The notes under the pieces are model-generated. The model did no database searches. It saw only the letters and a list, made by a program, of their open reading frames with translations, and was not told where the DNA came from. Made by a program: the position numbers and the translations under genes. This document shows, piece by piece, positions 44,379-52,746 of a stretch of DNA of 64,000 nucleotides; positions within the stretch are counted from its first letter, which is position 1; every line of letters begins with the position of its first letter. The DNA is from Selenomonas sp. ND2010 (lineage in GTDB: Bacteria; Bacillota; Negativicutes; Selenomonadales; Selenomonadaceae), in NCBI RefSeq assembly GCF_000702005.1, contig NZ_JNKI01000001.1, positions 186,001-250,000 on the forward strand, read 5' to 3'.

Positions 44379-44409
44379 TTGACTTTGAGTATACTCCAAG
44401 TGATAGAGT
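44379..44409 (+). promoter_or_regulatory. MerR-type promoter of the flavodoxin-like gene
   Basis: TTGACT (44379-44384) and TAGAGT (44404-44409) have a 19-base spacer filled by the palindrome ACTTTGAG-TATA-CTCCAAGT (44382-44401; one mismatch). An over-long spacer with this CTCCAAG dyad is the hallmark of MerR-family activation. No merR gene is in the window. Confidence 0.75.
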
Positions 44410-44440
44410 AAAAGAGGATAATGTGTATGGAGGAGAGAAT

Positions 44441-44980
44441 ATGAGCAAGAAAGTAGTGATCATTTCCACGAGCCTGAGAAAGAACAGCAATTCTGAGGCA
44501 TTGGCCAAGGCTTTTGCTGAAGGTGCCAGGGAGGCAGGACACGAGGTGGAGCAGATTTCCCTGCGGGATAAGAACATAAACTTCTGCAAAGGATGCCTTG
44601 CCTGCCAGAAGACCATGCAGTGCGTGATCAAGGACGATGCCAATGAAATCACGGCCAAAATCGGTCAGGCAGATGTGGTGGCCTTGGCGACGCCGGTCTA
44701 TTACTATGGCATGTGTGGCCAGCTAAAGACGCTCTTGGACCGGGCAAATCCCTTGTTCCCAGCGGATTATCGCTTCCGCGAAGTTTACCTGCTGGCCACG
44801 GCGGCAGAAGATGAGGAAGACACGGTGGCCGGAACCCGCATCGGCGTGCAGGGCTGGGTGGACTGCTTTGACAAGGCTGAACTGAAAGCGACGCTGTTCT
44901 GTGGCGGTGTGACGGATACAGGCGATATTGCCGGCAATGCCGCCTTAGAAAAAGCCCGGCAGGCTGGCAAGAATATTTGA
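44441..44980 (+). CDS. Flavodoxin-like NAD(P)H-dependent FMN reductase
   Basis: 179 residues from the ATG after GGAGGAGAG. N-terminal STSLRKNSNSEALAKAF is the FMN phosphate loop; CKGCLACQKTMQCVIKDD is a cysteine cluster typical of the iron-sulfur flavoprotein/NADPH-dependent FMN reductase group; ATPVYYYGMCGQLKTLLDR is the second FMN loop. Likely a cytosolic oxidoreductase used in electrophile or redox stress, in line with its MerR-type promoter. Confidence 0.9.
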   Translation: MSKKVVIISTSLRKNSNSEALAKAFAEGAREAGHEVEQISLRDKNINFCKGCLACQKTMQCVIKDDANEITAKIGQADVVALATPVYYYGMCGQLKTLLDRANPLFPADYRFREVYLLATAAEDEEDTVAGTRIGVQGWVDCFDKAELKATLFCGGVTDTGDIAGNAALEKARQAGKNI

Positions 44981-45030
44981 AGTCTGCAAAATAATGTCTT
45001 GCAGCTGTATTTGCATAAGGAGAGAGGGCA

Positions 45031-45528
45031 ATGCCAAATCGGAAAATCATAAGTGTGGTCATGCTGTCGGTGATGCTGCTGCTATCCGGCTGTACAGGTG
45101 CGCAGGAGACTGCTGCGGATACTGGCAGTAAGGTGCAGGAGGCCGTTCCACAGGAAAATAAATCCGTGGCAGAACCTAAGAAGGAGCAGGCGATGAAACT
45201 CATCATTGAGGATAAAGTTGTTCCCGTTACCTGGGAACAGAATGCTTCTACGGCGGCGATGCAGAAATTTTTGCCGTTGACCATCAAAATGTCACCTTAT
45301 GGCGGCTTTGAGCAGGTGGGTTCTATTGGTCATAGTATTGACAGTGCAGATGAGCAGATGACCACGCAATATGGTGATATCGTCCTCTATGCGGGGAACA
45401 AGCTGGTCATTTTTTATGGCTCCAATTCCTGGTCTTACACGCGATTGGGGCATATTGAACTGTCACAACAGGAAATGACAGCTTTATTAAGCCATGATGA
45501 AGTAACGGTCGCACTTGTGGCAGAGTGA
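45031..45528 (+). CDS. Lipoprotein with cyclophilin-like domain
   Basis: 165 residues. Lipoprotein signal MLLLSGCTG (lipobox LSGC, Cys near residue 21), a flexible linker, and a C-terminal cyclophilin_like domain of about 110 residues (MKLIIEDKVVPVTWEQNAST, then FEQVGSIGHSIDSADEQMTT, YGDIVLYAGNKLVIFYGSNS and YTRLGHIE). The family has a cyclophilin fold without proven isomerase activity and is often encoded beside flavodoxins, as here. GGAGAGAGG site. Confidence 0.88.
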   Translation: MPNRKIISVVMLSVMLLLSGCTGAQETAADTGSKVQEAVPQENKSVAEPKKEQAMKLIIEDKVVPVTWEQNASTAAMQKFLPLTIKMSPYGGFEQVGSIGHSIDSADEQMTTQYGDIVLYAGNKLVIFYGSNSWSYTRLGHIELSQQEMTALLSHDEVTVALVAE

Positions 45529-45578
45529 AAAAGGAATTGCGGGGGATAAGCTAGTCATTTAGCAGAAAGGTTATCTAT

Positions 45579-46703
45579 ATGAAGCGAAGGACTTTTATTT
45601 TGGGAGGTTTGGGCGCATTGGGCATGATGGCTGGAGGTGGGGCGTTGTTTGTGAACCGCCCGGAATTTGGCAGGCCGCCCCAGGGAGCGCGGCTGGCCCG
45701 TATGGAGGCATCGCCTCACTATATGAACGGTCAGTTCCAGAATCTGGTGCCGGTGCAGGTGATGAATGAAGATAACGGCGAAAGCCGTTTGACTGCCACG
45801 GCGAAATTCCTGTTCGGCGATAAGTCCCAGCTCTCACCCCAAGAGGCAATGCTCTCGGATAAAACGGATTTGAAGACATTGGACGTTTCGCAGGATGCGG
45901 TTGTCTGGATGGGACACTCCACGTTTTTCCTGCAGCTGGGCGGCCGGCGCATCCTGATCGATCCAGTGTTCAGTTCTTACGCTTCACCAGTGTTTTTCAT
46001 CAACAAGGCCTTTCCGGGCAGCAATATCTATACGGCAGCGGATATGCCGGAGATTGATGTGCTTGCCATCTCCCATGACCATTGGGATCACCTGGACTAT
46101 CCCACGGTAATGGCACTAAAAGATAAGGTGAAGAATGTTGTCTGTCCGCTGGGCGTGGGGGAATATTTCGAGCAGTGGGGCTTTGACCTCTCCATTATCC
46201 ATGAGGAAGATTGGGATACGGAAATCAGGTTGGCGGATGATTTTTCCGTCCATATCCTGCCCTCCCAGCATTTTTCGGGGCGTTTTCTGAGGCGCAATCC
46301 GACGCTGTGGTGCGGCATGACTTTTGTGACACCCACGCGCAAGGTTTACTACACCGGCGATGGCGGCTATGGGGAACACTTCAAGGCCATTGGGCAGAAG
46401 TTTGGCGGCTTTGACCTGATGCTGGGGGAAAACGGCCAGTACAACATGGCCTGGCACGCCATCCATATGCTGCCCGAGGAAACGGCCCAAGCAGCGGTGG
46501 ATGTGGGGGCCAAGCTGCTCCTGCCTGCCCATGGCGGCAAATTCGCTCTGTCTCGTCACCCTTGGCAGGAGCCCTATCGCAGGCTGACTGAAGCCAGCCA
46601 GGATAAGGACTATAAGCTGCTGACCCCGGCAATCGGGGAGCTGGTCCATATAGATAGTAAACAGAGGCGGTCCTTTGACGCTTGGTGGGAAAAGATGGCG
46701 TGA
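45579..46703 (+). CDS. Tat-exported MBL-fold metallohydrolase
   Basis: 374 residues. Tat signal KRRTFILGGLGALGMMAGGG. The metallo-beta-lactamase core has MGHSTFFLQLGGRRILIDPV, the metal motif SHDHWDHLD (HxHxDH), PSQHFSGR, YTGDGGYGEHF and LPAHGGKFAL. Order and length match the NAPE-PLD/UlaG-like Lactamase_B_2 group, which includes phospholipase D-type and lactone hydrolases. It would work in the periplasm. It starts 50 bases after the cyclophilin-like lipoprotein, so co-transcription is likely. Confidence 0.9.
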   Translation: MKRRTFILGGLGALGMMAGGGALFVNRPEFGRPPQGARLARMEASPHYMNGQFQNLVPVQVMNEDNGESRLTATAKFLFGDKSQLSPQEAMLSDKTDLKTLDVSQDAVVWMGHSTFFLQLGGRRILIDPVFSSYASPVFFINKAFPGSNIYTAADMPEIDVLAISHDHWDHLDYPTVMALKDKVKNVVCPLGVGEYFEQWGFDLSIIHEEDWDTEIRLADDFSVHILPSQHFSGRFLRRNPTLWCGMTFVTPTRKVYYTGDGGYGEHFKAIGQKFGGFDLMLGENGQYNMAWHAIHMLPEETAQAAVDVGAKLLLPAHGGKFALSRHPWQEPYRRLTEASQDKDYKLLTPAIGELVHIDSKQRRSFDAWWEKMA

Positions 46704-46745
46704 AGAATATTTAGACCAATGATGAGATAGAATTTGCACTATCAG

Positions 46746-46770
46746 TTGACCGGTCAACTTGACGAGTCAA
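46746..46770. promoter_or_regulatory. Tandem TTGACCGGTCAA and TTGACGAGTCAA palindromes
   Basis: Two copies of the TTGAC-NN-GTCAA motif one base apart (46746-46757, 46759-46770), in the 186-base gap before the phosphoesterase gene. Confidence 0.6.
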
Positions 46771-46889
46771 TTCGCCGTTGGTCCGAGCAGATTGAGTATA
46801 GTACCGAGAATGTCAAAATCTTGTTGGAATTGCCGGCGTGATAAGAGGCTATTGGGGCTGATAGAAGTTGATAGAAAACAGGTGGAGCG

Positions 46890-48164
46890 ATGAATAGAAG
46901 AACATTTATTATCGGCGGCGTGGGCACGCTGGGGCTGCTAGCGGGCGGTGCGTTCTTAGCCCCAGGTACTTTGTATCGCAAGGCGGCTAATGGGGTTCGT
47001 AGTCTGGCGGGAGATTTGGATGCCCAATATCTGCGCCAGCTGATTACAGCCGATGCGGCCCATAGCCGGACGATTATGTGGCAGGCGGAGGATGTTTTAA
47101 CTAGGCCGGCCATCGAATACCGCATCCAGGGGCAGGCGGAAGTGCAGCAGGTTCCTGCCCGGGAGGATTTTTTCAGCGATGATGGGGTCAAGAACAAGCA
47201 GTATCTGGCACAGTTGCAGGATTTGCAGGCCGCTGCTACTTATGAATATCGGGTGGTGACAGAAACAGCTGCCAGCGACTGGCATACCTTGCAGACGGCG
47301 GGGGATGGTGATTTTGAGTGCCTGCTGTTTCCCGATTCCCAGTCCAGCGATTACAGCGATTGGGAGAATTTAGCGCAAAATGCGGCAAAGCGCAATCCCC
47401 AGGCGGCCTTTTTCATCAATATGGGGGATATCGTGGACAATGGCGAAGACCATACCCAGTGGCAGGCCTGGTTTCATGGCGTCGAGGGTATTATTGACCG
47501 CCTGCCTTTTGTGCCCCTGATGGGCAATCACGAAACCTATGACCAGAACTGGAAGGTGCGGCTGCCGGAGGCCTACCTGCATTACTTTGCGGTGCCGGAA
47601 AATGGCAGCCAGGATTTTTCTCGCTACTATTATTCCTTTGACTATGGCCCAGTGCATTTTATCGTGCTTAACAGCCAGTGGCAGGAGACGGAGGACTTTA
47701 AGCCAGGTCTCATGGAAGAACAGCTGAACTGGCTGCGGCAGGATGCCAGCGCGAGCCGCAAGAAATGGAAGATTGTGCTGGTGCATAAGGATGTCTTGCA
47801 ATACCGCATCCACAAGCGTCCCGAACGGCAGGAGGGGATTTCCGATTTAGGCAGGAACTTTATGCCCTTATTTGATGAGCTGGGCATTGATCTTGTCTTT
47901 ACGGCCCATCTGCATACCTACCGTAACCGAGGACATATCAAGAACTTCCAGCGGGATGGTTCAGGGCCGCTCTATATCCTGACAGGAGTAGCCGGTAACG
48001 TCCGCTATCCTGGCCTATGGGTGGACCATCAGCTGGACGAAGTGGTGGCGCCTCAGCCGGAAACGGATAATTATCTCACCCTAAAGGTGACGGATAGGGA
48101 AATAACGGTCAAATGTTTCCTGCCGGATGGACAGGAGATTGATAAGGTAAAGGTGACGAAATAG
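46890..48164 (+). CDS. Tat-exported purple-acid-phosphatase-like metallophosphoesterase
   Basis: 424 residues. Tat signal NRRTFIIGGVGTLGLLAGGA. A fibronectin-III-like domain (about 50-145, ending YEYRVVTETAASDWHTLQTA) precedes a calcineurin-like phosphoesterase core: FPDSQSSDYSDW, INMGDIVDNGED, LMGNHETYDQ, VLVHKDVLQY and FTAHLHTYRN supply the metal ligands. This domain order is that of purple acid phosphatases. It is likely a periplasmic phosphatase or nucleotidase. Two TTGAC-NN-GTCAA sites lie in its upstream region. Confidence 0.9.
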   Translation: MNRRTFIIGGVGTLGLLAGGAFLAPGTLYRKAANGVRSLAGDLDAQYLRQLITADAAHSRTIMWQAEDVLTRPAIEYRIQGQAEVQQVPAREDFFSDDGVKNKQYLAQLQDLQAAATYEYRVVTETAASDWHTLQTAGDGDFECLLFPDSQSSDYSDWENLAQNAAKRNPQAAFFINMGDIVDNGEDHTQWQAWFHGVEGIIDRLPFVPLMGNHETYDQNWKVRLPEAYLHYFAVPENGSQDFSRYYYSFDYGPVHFIVLNSQWQETEDFKPGLMEEQLNWLRQDASASRKKWKIVLVHKDVLQYRIHKRPERQEGISDLGRNFMPLFDELGIDLVFTAHLHTYRNRGHIKNFQRDGSGPLYILTGVAGNVRYPGLWVDHQLDEVVAPQPETDNYLTLKVTDREITVKCFLPDGQEIDKVKVTK

Positions 48165-48183
48165 CTTAAGGAGGCGTATTTTC

Positions 48184-48564
48184 GTGGGGATTATCAGTGG
48201 TTTGATTGGCAATGCAGCGGAGACGGATATTGAGGCTGTCAAGAAGGAGTATGGCAAACTCTTGGGCCGCAGTGAAGATGTGCTCCAAGCCTATCAATGG
48301 GTCAGGGATCTGCTGATTTTTACTGACTTCCGGCTTATCCTGGTGGATATTCAGGGGGCCACGGGGAAGAAAGTGGATTATCATTCCATTCCTTATAAGA
48401 GTATTCGGCATTTCGCCGTGGAATCCACAGGCCACTTTGATTTGGAGGCGGAGCTGAAAATCTGGGTAGCAGGGCTGGGGGCAGAGCCACTGGTCTACAC
48501 TTTCAGTAAAGATGCGGATGTCTATAAGGTGCAGGCCTTGCTGGCCGAATGTGTAGGTAAGTGA
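48184..48564 (+). CDS. Bacterial PH-domain protein (bPH_1)
   Basis: 126 residues, GTG start after AAGGAGG. One bacterial pleckstrin-homology domain: EYGKLLGRSEDVLQAYQWVR, LLIFTDFRLILVDIQGATGK and YHSIPYKSIRHFAVESTGHF are typical. These proteins form ring-like oligomers; function is unknown. It starts 20 bases after the phosphoesterase and ends before a strong terminator, so it is the last gene of this operon. Confidence 0.93.
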   Translation: MGIISGLIGNAAETDIEAVKKEYGKLLGRSEDVLQAYQWVRDLLIFTDFRLILVDIQGATGKKVDYHSIPYKSIRHFAVESTGHFDLEAELKIWVAGLGAEPLVYTFSKDADVYKVQALLAECVGK

Positions 48565-48588
48565 GGCCGTAGGATTAAGTCGTATATT

Positions 48589-48619
48589 AAAAAAGCCAGC
48601 TTTAGTCGCTGGCTTTTTT
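48589..48619 (+). terminator. Rho-independent terminator after the PH-domain gene
   Basis: AAAAAAGCCAGC (48589-48600) pairs with GCTGGCTTTTTT (48608-48619), 12 perfect pairs. Confidence 0.93.
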
Positions 48620-48629
48620 GACATGTCAA
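48618..48629. promoter_or_regulatory. TTGACATGTCAA palindrome
   Basis: Copy of the TTGAC-NN-GTCAA motif directly at the terminator's 3' edge, upstream of the thioredoxin reductase operon. Confidence 0.5.
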
Positions 48630-48674
48630 TTTGACGTTTGGTTAACTTATTTTGTGAGATGTCAGTGAGTGGTG

Positions 48675-48686
48675 TTGACAAGTCAA
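48675..48686. promoter_or_regulatory. TTGACAAGTCAA palindrome
   Basis: Perfect motif copy that also contains a TTGACA -35 box; TATATC follows 17 bases later. It lies about 50 bases before the main operon promoter. Confidence 0.55.
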
Positions 48687-48737
48687 CAACGTTTTTTTAT
48701 ATCTGTTTTTACAAAATAAAAGATACTAAAATTATAA

Positions 48738-48765
48738 TTGACAAAATTGAATTTTGGTATATAAT
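48738..48765 (+). promoter_or_regulatory. Promoter of the thioredoxin reductase operon
   Basis: TTGACA (48738-48743), 16-base spacer, TATAAT (48760-48765); consensus in both boxes. Confidence 0.85.
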
Positions 48766-48810
48766 AAAGCCATAAGAACACAGAGCAATGAGGTTGAAGG
48801 AGTTGATGAT

Positions 48811-49749
48811 ATGGAAAAAAAGCGTATCCACAAGGATATTGTCATTATCGGCGCCGGCATGGCTGGGCTGACTGCCGCGCTTTATGCAGGACGTATGAAT
48901 CTTGATGTACTGGTGCTGGAAAACGGCATTATCGGCGGTCAGATTGCTAATGCCACTGGCATTGAGAATTATCCGGGCTTTGCCAAGGTTTCCGGCAGGG
49001 AGCTGATTGGCACATTGCAGCAGCAGGCGGAGAGCTTTGGCGCTGTCATTGACGAATTTGACTCCATTGTGAAGGTATCCCTCAAGGCAAATCCCAAACT
49101 GGTGGAGACTGAGGAATACATCTACGAAGCCGATGCCCTGATTATCACTTCGGGCATGAATCGCCGCAAGCTGCCCCTGCCGGAGGAAAGCAGATATGCA
49201 GGCAAGGGCGTGCACTATTGCGAGCTTTGCGATGGTCATATGTATCAGAACAAGGTCATCGCGGTCATGGGCGGCGGCAATGCAGCCGTGGATGCGGCAA
49301 ACTTCCTAAGTAAGTATGCCAAGAAGCTCTATCTCATTCACCGCTCGGAGATCCGGGCGGATGAGGTTTCCTGGCAGCGCCTGCAGGAAAATCCCAAAGC
49401 GGAGGTCTTCCTGCAGACGGAAGTCAAAAGCCTGCATGGGGAAGGCCGCTTGGAGTCCATCGAGATATTCGACAAGGCAGCGGGGGAGACTCGCCAGCTG
49501 CCGGTGGACGGCATCTTCGTCAATATCGGCGTGGTGCCCAATACGGAGCTCTTTGCAGATGAATTATCGCTGACTCCCAGTGGCCGTATTGCGGCAGGTG
49601 AGGATTGCCGCACTTCCATTCCCGGCGTATTTGCCGCCGGTGATGTGCGGGAAAAAGAAATACGCCAGCTGACTACCGCTGCTGCGGATGGTACCACGGC
49701 AGCCCTGCTGGCAGAGAAATATATCGTGAAGTTGAAGGAGGGGAATTAA
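48811..49749 (+). CDS. Thioredoxin-reductase-like flavoprotein with CELC site
   Basis: 312 residues from the ATG after AAGGAG. FAD motif GAGMAG (14-19), redox site Cys137-Glu-Leu-Cys140 (standard enzymes have CATC or CAVC), nucleotide motif MGGGNAAVDAA (153-163) and HRSEIRADE (177-185). The second Arg of the usual NADPH-phosphate motif HRRxxxR is Ser179, so cofactor preference may differ. FAD-binding end is IPGVFAAGDVRE. It is followed after one base by a glutaredoxin-like gene and then a peroxidase, so it likely feeds electrons to them. Confidence 0.9.
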   Translation: MEKKRIHKDIVIIGAGMAGLTAALYAGRMNLDVLVLENGIIGGQIANATGIENYPGFAKVSGRELIGTLQQQAESFGAVIDEFDSIVKVSLKANPKLVETEEYIYEADALIITSGMNRRKLPLPEESRYAGKGVHYCELCDGHMYQNKVIAVMGGGNAAVDAANFLSKYAKKLYLIHRSEIRADEVSWQRLQENPKAEVFLQTEVKSLHGEGRLESIEIFDKAAGETRQLPVDGIFVNIGVVPNTELFADELSLTPSGRIAAGEDCRTSIPGVFAAGDVREKEIRQLTTAAADGTTAALLAEKYIVKLKEGN

Positions 49750-49750
49750 T

Positions 49751-49981
49751 ATGGTAAAGGTTTATTCGATTAACAACTGTCCCTGGTGTGACAAGGTCAA
49801 GAAGTATCTGAAGAGCAAGAACGTGGAATTTGAGGAACACAATATCGAGGAGAACGATGCCGATCGTGATGCCTGCTATGCCCTCACAGGAGATTTGGTG
49901 GTGCCGATTACCACGGTTAATGATAAGGATTATGTGCTCAGCTTTGACAAAGCCAAACTGGATGCAATGCTGGGACTATAA
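49751..49981 (+). CDS. Glutaredoxin/NrdH-like redoxin
   Basis: 76 residues. Thioredoxin fold with Cys10-Pro-Trp-Cys13 and the VPITTV cis-proline turn (about 51-56). Single-domain length as in glutaredoxins and NrdH. It sits between a thioredoxin-reductase-like gene (1 base upstream) and a glutathione peroxidase homologue (26 bases downstream), and so is the likely electron carrier from one to the other. Confidence 0.93.
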   Translation: MVKVYSINNCPWCDKVKKYLKSKNVEFEEHNIEENDADRDACYALTGDLVVPITTVNDKDYVLSFDKAKLDAMLGL

Positions 49982-50007
49982 GACAGGAACGGTAAGGAGG
50001 AGACACA

Positions 50008-50559
50008 ATGGGGATTTATGATTTCGAAGTCAAGACGAGTAAAGGTGAGCCGAAATCTTTGGCTGATTATAAGGGTAAGGTGATGTTGATTGTCAATACT
50101 GCCAGCAAATGTGGTTTTACGCCGCAGTTCAAGGAGTTACAGGATCTTTATATGAAGTATAAAGATCAGGGATTGGAAATCCTGGGCTTTCCCTGCAATC
50201 AGTTTGCCGAGCAGGATCCTGGAACCAATAGTGAAGTACAGGAATTCTGCCGCCTGAACTATGGCGTTACATTCCAGATTTTCGAGAAGGGCGATGTACG
50301 CGGCGATACGGCCCAGCCTTTGTTCAAGTATTTGGTGGAGCAGCAGGGCTTCAAAGGCTTTGACGAAAATCATCCCATTGCGGCTAAGCTTATTGGTGCC
50401 TTGGAGGAAAACTTCCCAGAGATTCTGGAAGGGGATGGCATCAAGTGGAATTTTACCAAATTTCTGGTAGACCGCGAAGGAAAGGTAGTGGCCCGTTTCG
50501 AGCCCACAGCTTCGCCGGCAAATATGGCTGCGGACATTGAGAGATTACTTGGCCAATAA
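50008..50559 (+). CDS. Glutathione peroxidase family (probably redoxin-dependent)
   Basis: 183 residues. Peroxidatic Cys35 in [11 protein letters not shown] (Cys, not selenocysteine), FPCNQFAEQ with Gln65, Cys81 in [14 protein letters not shown] as the likely resolving Cys, and [12 protein letters not shown] supplying Trp and Asn of the catalytic tetrad. Cys at 81 is the arrangement of thioredoxin-dependent rather than glutathione-dependent members. It reduces hydroperoxides in the cytosol. AAGGAGG site. A terminator follows. Confidence 0.94.
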   Translation: MGIYDFEVKTSKGEPKSLADYKGKVMLIVNTASKCGFTPQFKELQDLYMKYKDQGLEILGFPCNQFAEQDPGTNSEVQEFCRLNYGVTFQIFEKGDVRGDTAQPLFKYLVEQQGFKGFDENHPIAAKLIGALEENFPEILEGDGIKWNFTKFLVDREGKVVARFEPTASPANMAADIERLLGQ

Positions 50560-50569
50560 GTGTATAAAT

Positions 50570-50612
50570 AAGAACTCACTGCGAACTTGGGAAAGTTGCA
50601 GTGAGTTCTTGT
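50570..50612. terminator. Bidirectional terminator between convergent genes
   Basis: AAGAACTCACTGC (50570-50582) pairs with GCAGTGAGTTCTT (50598-50610), 13 perfect pairs, serving the peroxidase gene and the minus-strand esterase. Confidence 0.88.
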
Positions 50613-51455
50613 TTATTTTAATTGCTGTTTAAAGAAGTCGGTAACAAGCTTAGCGGCTCCCTGGATATCCTTGGAGAAGCCATGGTCTTCCGCAGGGATG
50701 AGTTTGACTTGACTGTTGAAGTATATTCGCTGATAGCGGAGGCTGTAGGTGTAGGGGACCAACATATCCCCAGTACCATGCAGTATGAAGGCCGGTCCCT
50801 GATATTGGGCGGATGTTTCGTAGATAGGCAGATCGCGGGCGGTTTTCACATAGTTTGCACCTAGTTTCAATCCGTTGAAAAGTTCTACGGTTTCAGGCGG
50901 ATTGAGGGAGTCATACTGCTTGCCCAACAGCAGGCCGCGGATAGCATCTTCCCGTAATACAGCGGCCGGAGCCATGAGGGCAATGCTTTTTACATTCTGG
51001 GTTCCGAGGATGCCGGCGGTCATGCTGGTGACGACGCCACCTTGGGAATGGCCGGCCATGGATATGGAAGTAACCTGGGGCAGTTTGCGGGCATATTCGT
51101 AAACATGCTTGGCATCTTCGATTTCATTGGGCACGGTCATGTCCTGAAAGCGGCCTTCACTCTGGCCGTGGCCGTTGAAGTCAAAACGCAGGGAGGCAAT
51201 GCCTTCTTTTTCCAAGTCATCCGCTAAATTCGTCAGCAGTTCAAATTCTTTGTTGGACGTGAAGCCATGCATGAGAATGACTAGCGGATAGTTCTTCGTT
51301 TTATTGGGAGTTTGCAATATGGCGGCGAGTTTGCCATGGTCACCATCGATAGTGATGTTCTGGCTTTGGGCGAAACTGCTGCCTGTGGTGCCAGCAATCA
51401 TACTCATAGTCAGCACTGCGGTTAAAGTGATTTTTTTCCAACGATTTTTCTGCAA
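50613..51455 (-). CDS. Exported esterase of the cinnamoyl/feruloyl esterase type
   Basis: 280 residues with a Sec signal peptide (KITLTAVLTMSMIAGTTGSS). Core: LVILMHGFTSNKEFELLTNL (HGF oxyanion), LRFDFNGHGQSEGRFQDMTV, nucleophile MAGHSQGGVV, an inserted lid (about 160-210), Asp in ILHGTGDMLVPY and His in IPAEDHGFSKD. Length and the FDFNGHGxSEG motif match bacterial cinnamoyl esterases such as Butyrivibrio Est1E, known to free ferulate and related acids from plant material. Activity on hydroxycinnamates is inferred. Minus strand, convergent with the peroxidase operon. Confidence 0.85.
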   Translation of the reverse strand: MQKNRWKKITLTAVLTMSMIAGTTGSSFAQSQNITIDGDHGKLAAILQTPNKTKNYPLVILMHGFTSNKEFELLTNLADDLEKEGIASLRFDFNGHGQSEGRFQDMTVPNEIEDAKHVYEYARKLPQVTSISMAGHSQGGVVTSMTAGILGTQNVKSIALMAPAAVLREDAIRGLLLGKQYDSLNPPETVELFNGLKLGANYVKTARDLPIYETSAQYQGPAFILHGTGDMLVPYTYSLRYQRIYFNSQVKLIPAEDHGFSKDIQGAAKLVTDFFKQQLK

Positions 51456-51490
51456 GTGAAATCCCTCCCATACGATATGTTCTGCTGATG

Positions 51491-52411
51491 TTAGGAGTTG
51501 GTATTGGCAAGTGTTGCATACCAGTCCTGCATAACGGAAAGAGCTTCCGCGTGTTCTTCGATGGGAATGCTCTTATAGAGTGTGTCTTCCAGCCCAGAAC
51601 GTCTTTCCAGAACGTAGGTGATACCTTCGCTTTGAAAGAAAACCAGCGCAACATTTTCCCCAGGCAAGGTGAGGGTTATAGATTCGCCTTTGGGGGAGTG
51701 CTTTTTCGGAACCATTTCAAAGCTGTTCCCGTATAGCAGCATGTTGATAAAGGAAGTGGCTTCGTCAACATCTCCGGTTAGCGTTTTTCCTGACTTGGAC
51801 ACGGTATAATTCGTTCCCCGTTTGTAGAGAATGCGTGCCAGATAAATGCCGATAGAGCTATTATCGGCGCTTATGGATAATAGGTCGTTATCGGCGATAA
51901 ACTGTTTGGGTACATCGTTCCATGCCCAATGACACAGTTTGCTCCAAAGCTCCTGATCTTTTTGCATTGCCTCAGGTGTTTCACGCATATAGCGTACATC
52001 GGTGGGATGATAGAAAATGTAATAGTTTCCCGTGCGATCCTGGGCAAAAAGTTTCCGGCCGGTCATGTCTTCACAGAGCATTTTATGTAGCTCTTGGGTG
52101 GATACCTTGCCAAGAGCAAAGAGCCATCCAGCACCTTCATATTCGGGATATTCCTTTTTCGCGGCTTCGAGGGAAGCGCGTTCGGTAACGGAAAAGAGCA
52201 TTGGGCAAGTTCCGACTTTTGTTACGAGCAAGGAATCATAGTTGCGTGGGATTCGCAGACAAAGCCCGTCCTGCCGATAAAAAGAATCGCTATAGTTTGC
52301 GGTATAGCTGGCAGGCGGATGGTTGGAGCAGGTTGGCTCGCAACAGGTCGCAGATGGCAAAAGGGAACAAGCAGCCATGGCCGTTACAGCTATCAAAATC
52401 CTGTGCTTCAT
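51491..52411 (-). CDS. Exported protein of unknown function
   Basis: 306 residues with a Sec signal peptide (HRILIAVTAMAACSLLPSAT) and a cysteine-rich start of the mature chain. The remainder is mixed alpha/beta (YYIFYHPTDVRYMRETPEAM, later ITLTLPGENVALVFFQSEGI). It is similar in style to other Negativicute exported proteins but no family is recognised. It lies just upstream of the esterase on the same strand, 36 bases apart, so it may be co-transcribed with it. Confidence 0.72.
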   Translation of the reverse strand: MKHRILIAVTAMAACSLLPSATCCEPTCSNHPPASYTANYSDSFYRQDGLCLRIPRNYDSLLVTKVGTCPMLFSVTERASLEAAKKEYPEYEGAGWLFALGKVSTQELHKMLCEDMTGRKLFAQDRTGNYYIFYHPTDVRYMRETPEAMQKDQELWSKLCHWAWNDVPKQFIADNDLLSISADNSSIGIYLARILYKRGTNYTVSKSGKTLTGDVDEATSFINMLLYGNSFEMVPKKHSPKGESITLTLPGENVALVFFQSEGITYVLERRSGLEDTLYKSIPIEEHAEALSVMQDWYATLANTNS

Positions 52412-52558
52412 AGTGACTCTTCCTTTCTATACGTCAAATACTATCTATGCGGGATATTCTTCAAGAAAGAAGGATTTCCTTCTGTGTTAGCAGTTTTTGG
52501 CTTGAGGAATTAAGGCCGCCAGGCAAGCGAATTGCTTCCTGACGGCCTTCTATGGTAT

Positions 52559-52708
52559 TTAGTTCCTGGCTAGGCGAGAGATATGGATGGCGAGGAAGGC
52601 TTTTTCCTCGGCGCTGATTTCCTTGTGATAGCGGTTCAGCAGGTGGGGGGGGATTTCAGCAGCGATGGTTTCTTCGATGACATTGCGGATAAATAAAGGA
52701 AATGATAA
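52559..52708 (-). pseudogene. C-terminal remnant of a PRD-containing antiterminator
   Basis: Minus-strand frame reading PLFIRNVIEETIAAEIPPHL then NRYHKEISAEEKAFLAIHIS and RLARN before a stop. The end (EKAFLAIHISRLARN) matches the closing helix of PTS regulation domains in LicT/BglG antiterminators (DEIAYLTLHIHRL). No start or RNA-binding domain remains. A hairpin lies just past its stop (AGGCCGCCAGG at 52513 with CCTGACGGCCTT). Confidence 0.55.
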
Positions 52709-52746
52709 GTTGGATAACGAATTGATTGCTTTGAGGTGATAGGATA

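Noticed and set aside
43342-44658. 438-codon minus-strand frame opposite the exported hydrolase
   Set aside because: It crosses a clear plus-strand gene, its terminator and the next promoter; no ribosome binding site.
50008-50559. Selenocysteine in the glutathione peroxidase
   Set aside because: The active-site codon is a normal Cys codon (TGT), with no in-frame TGA.
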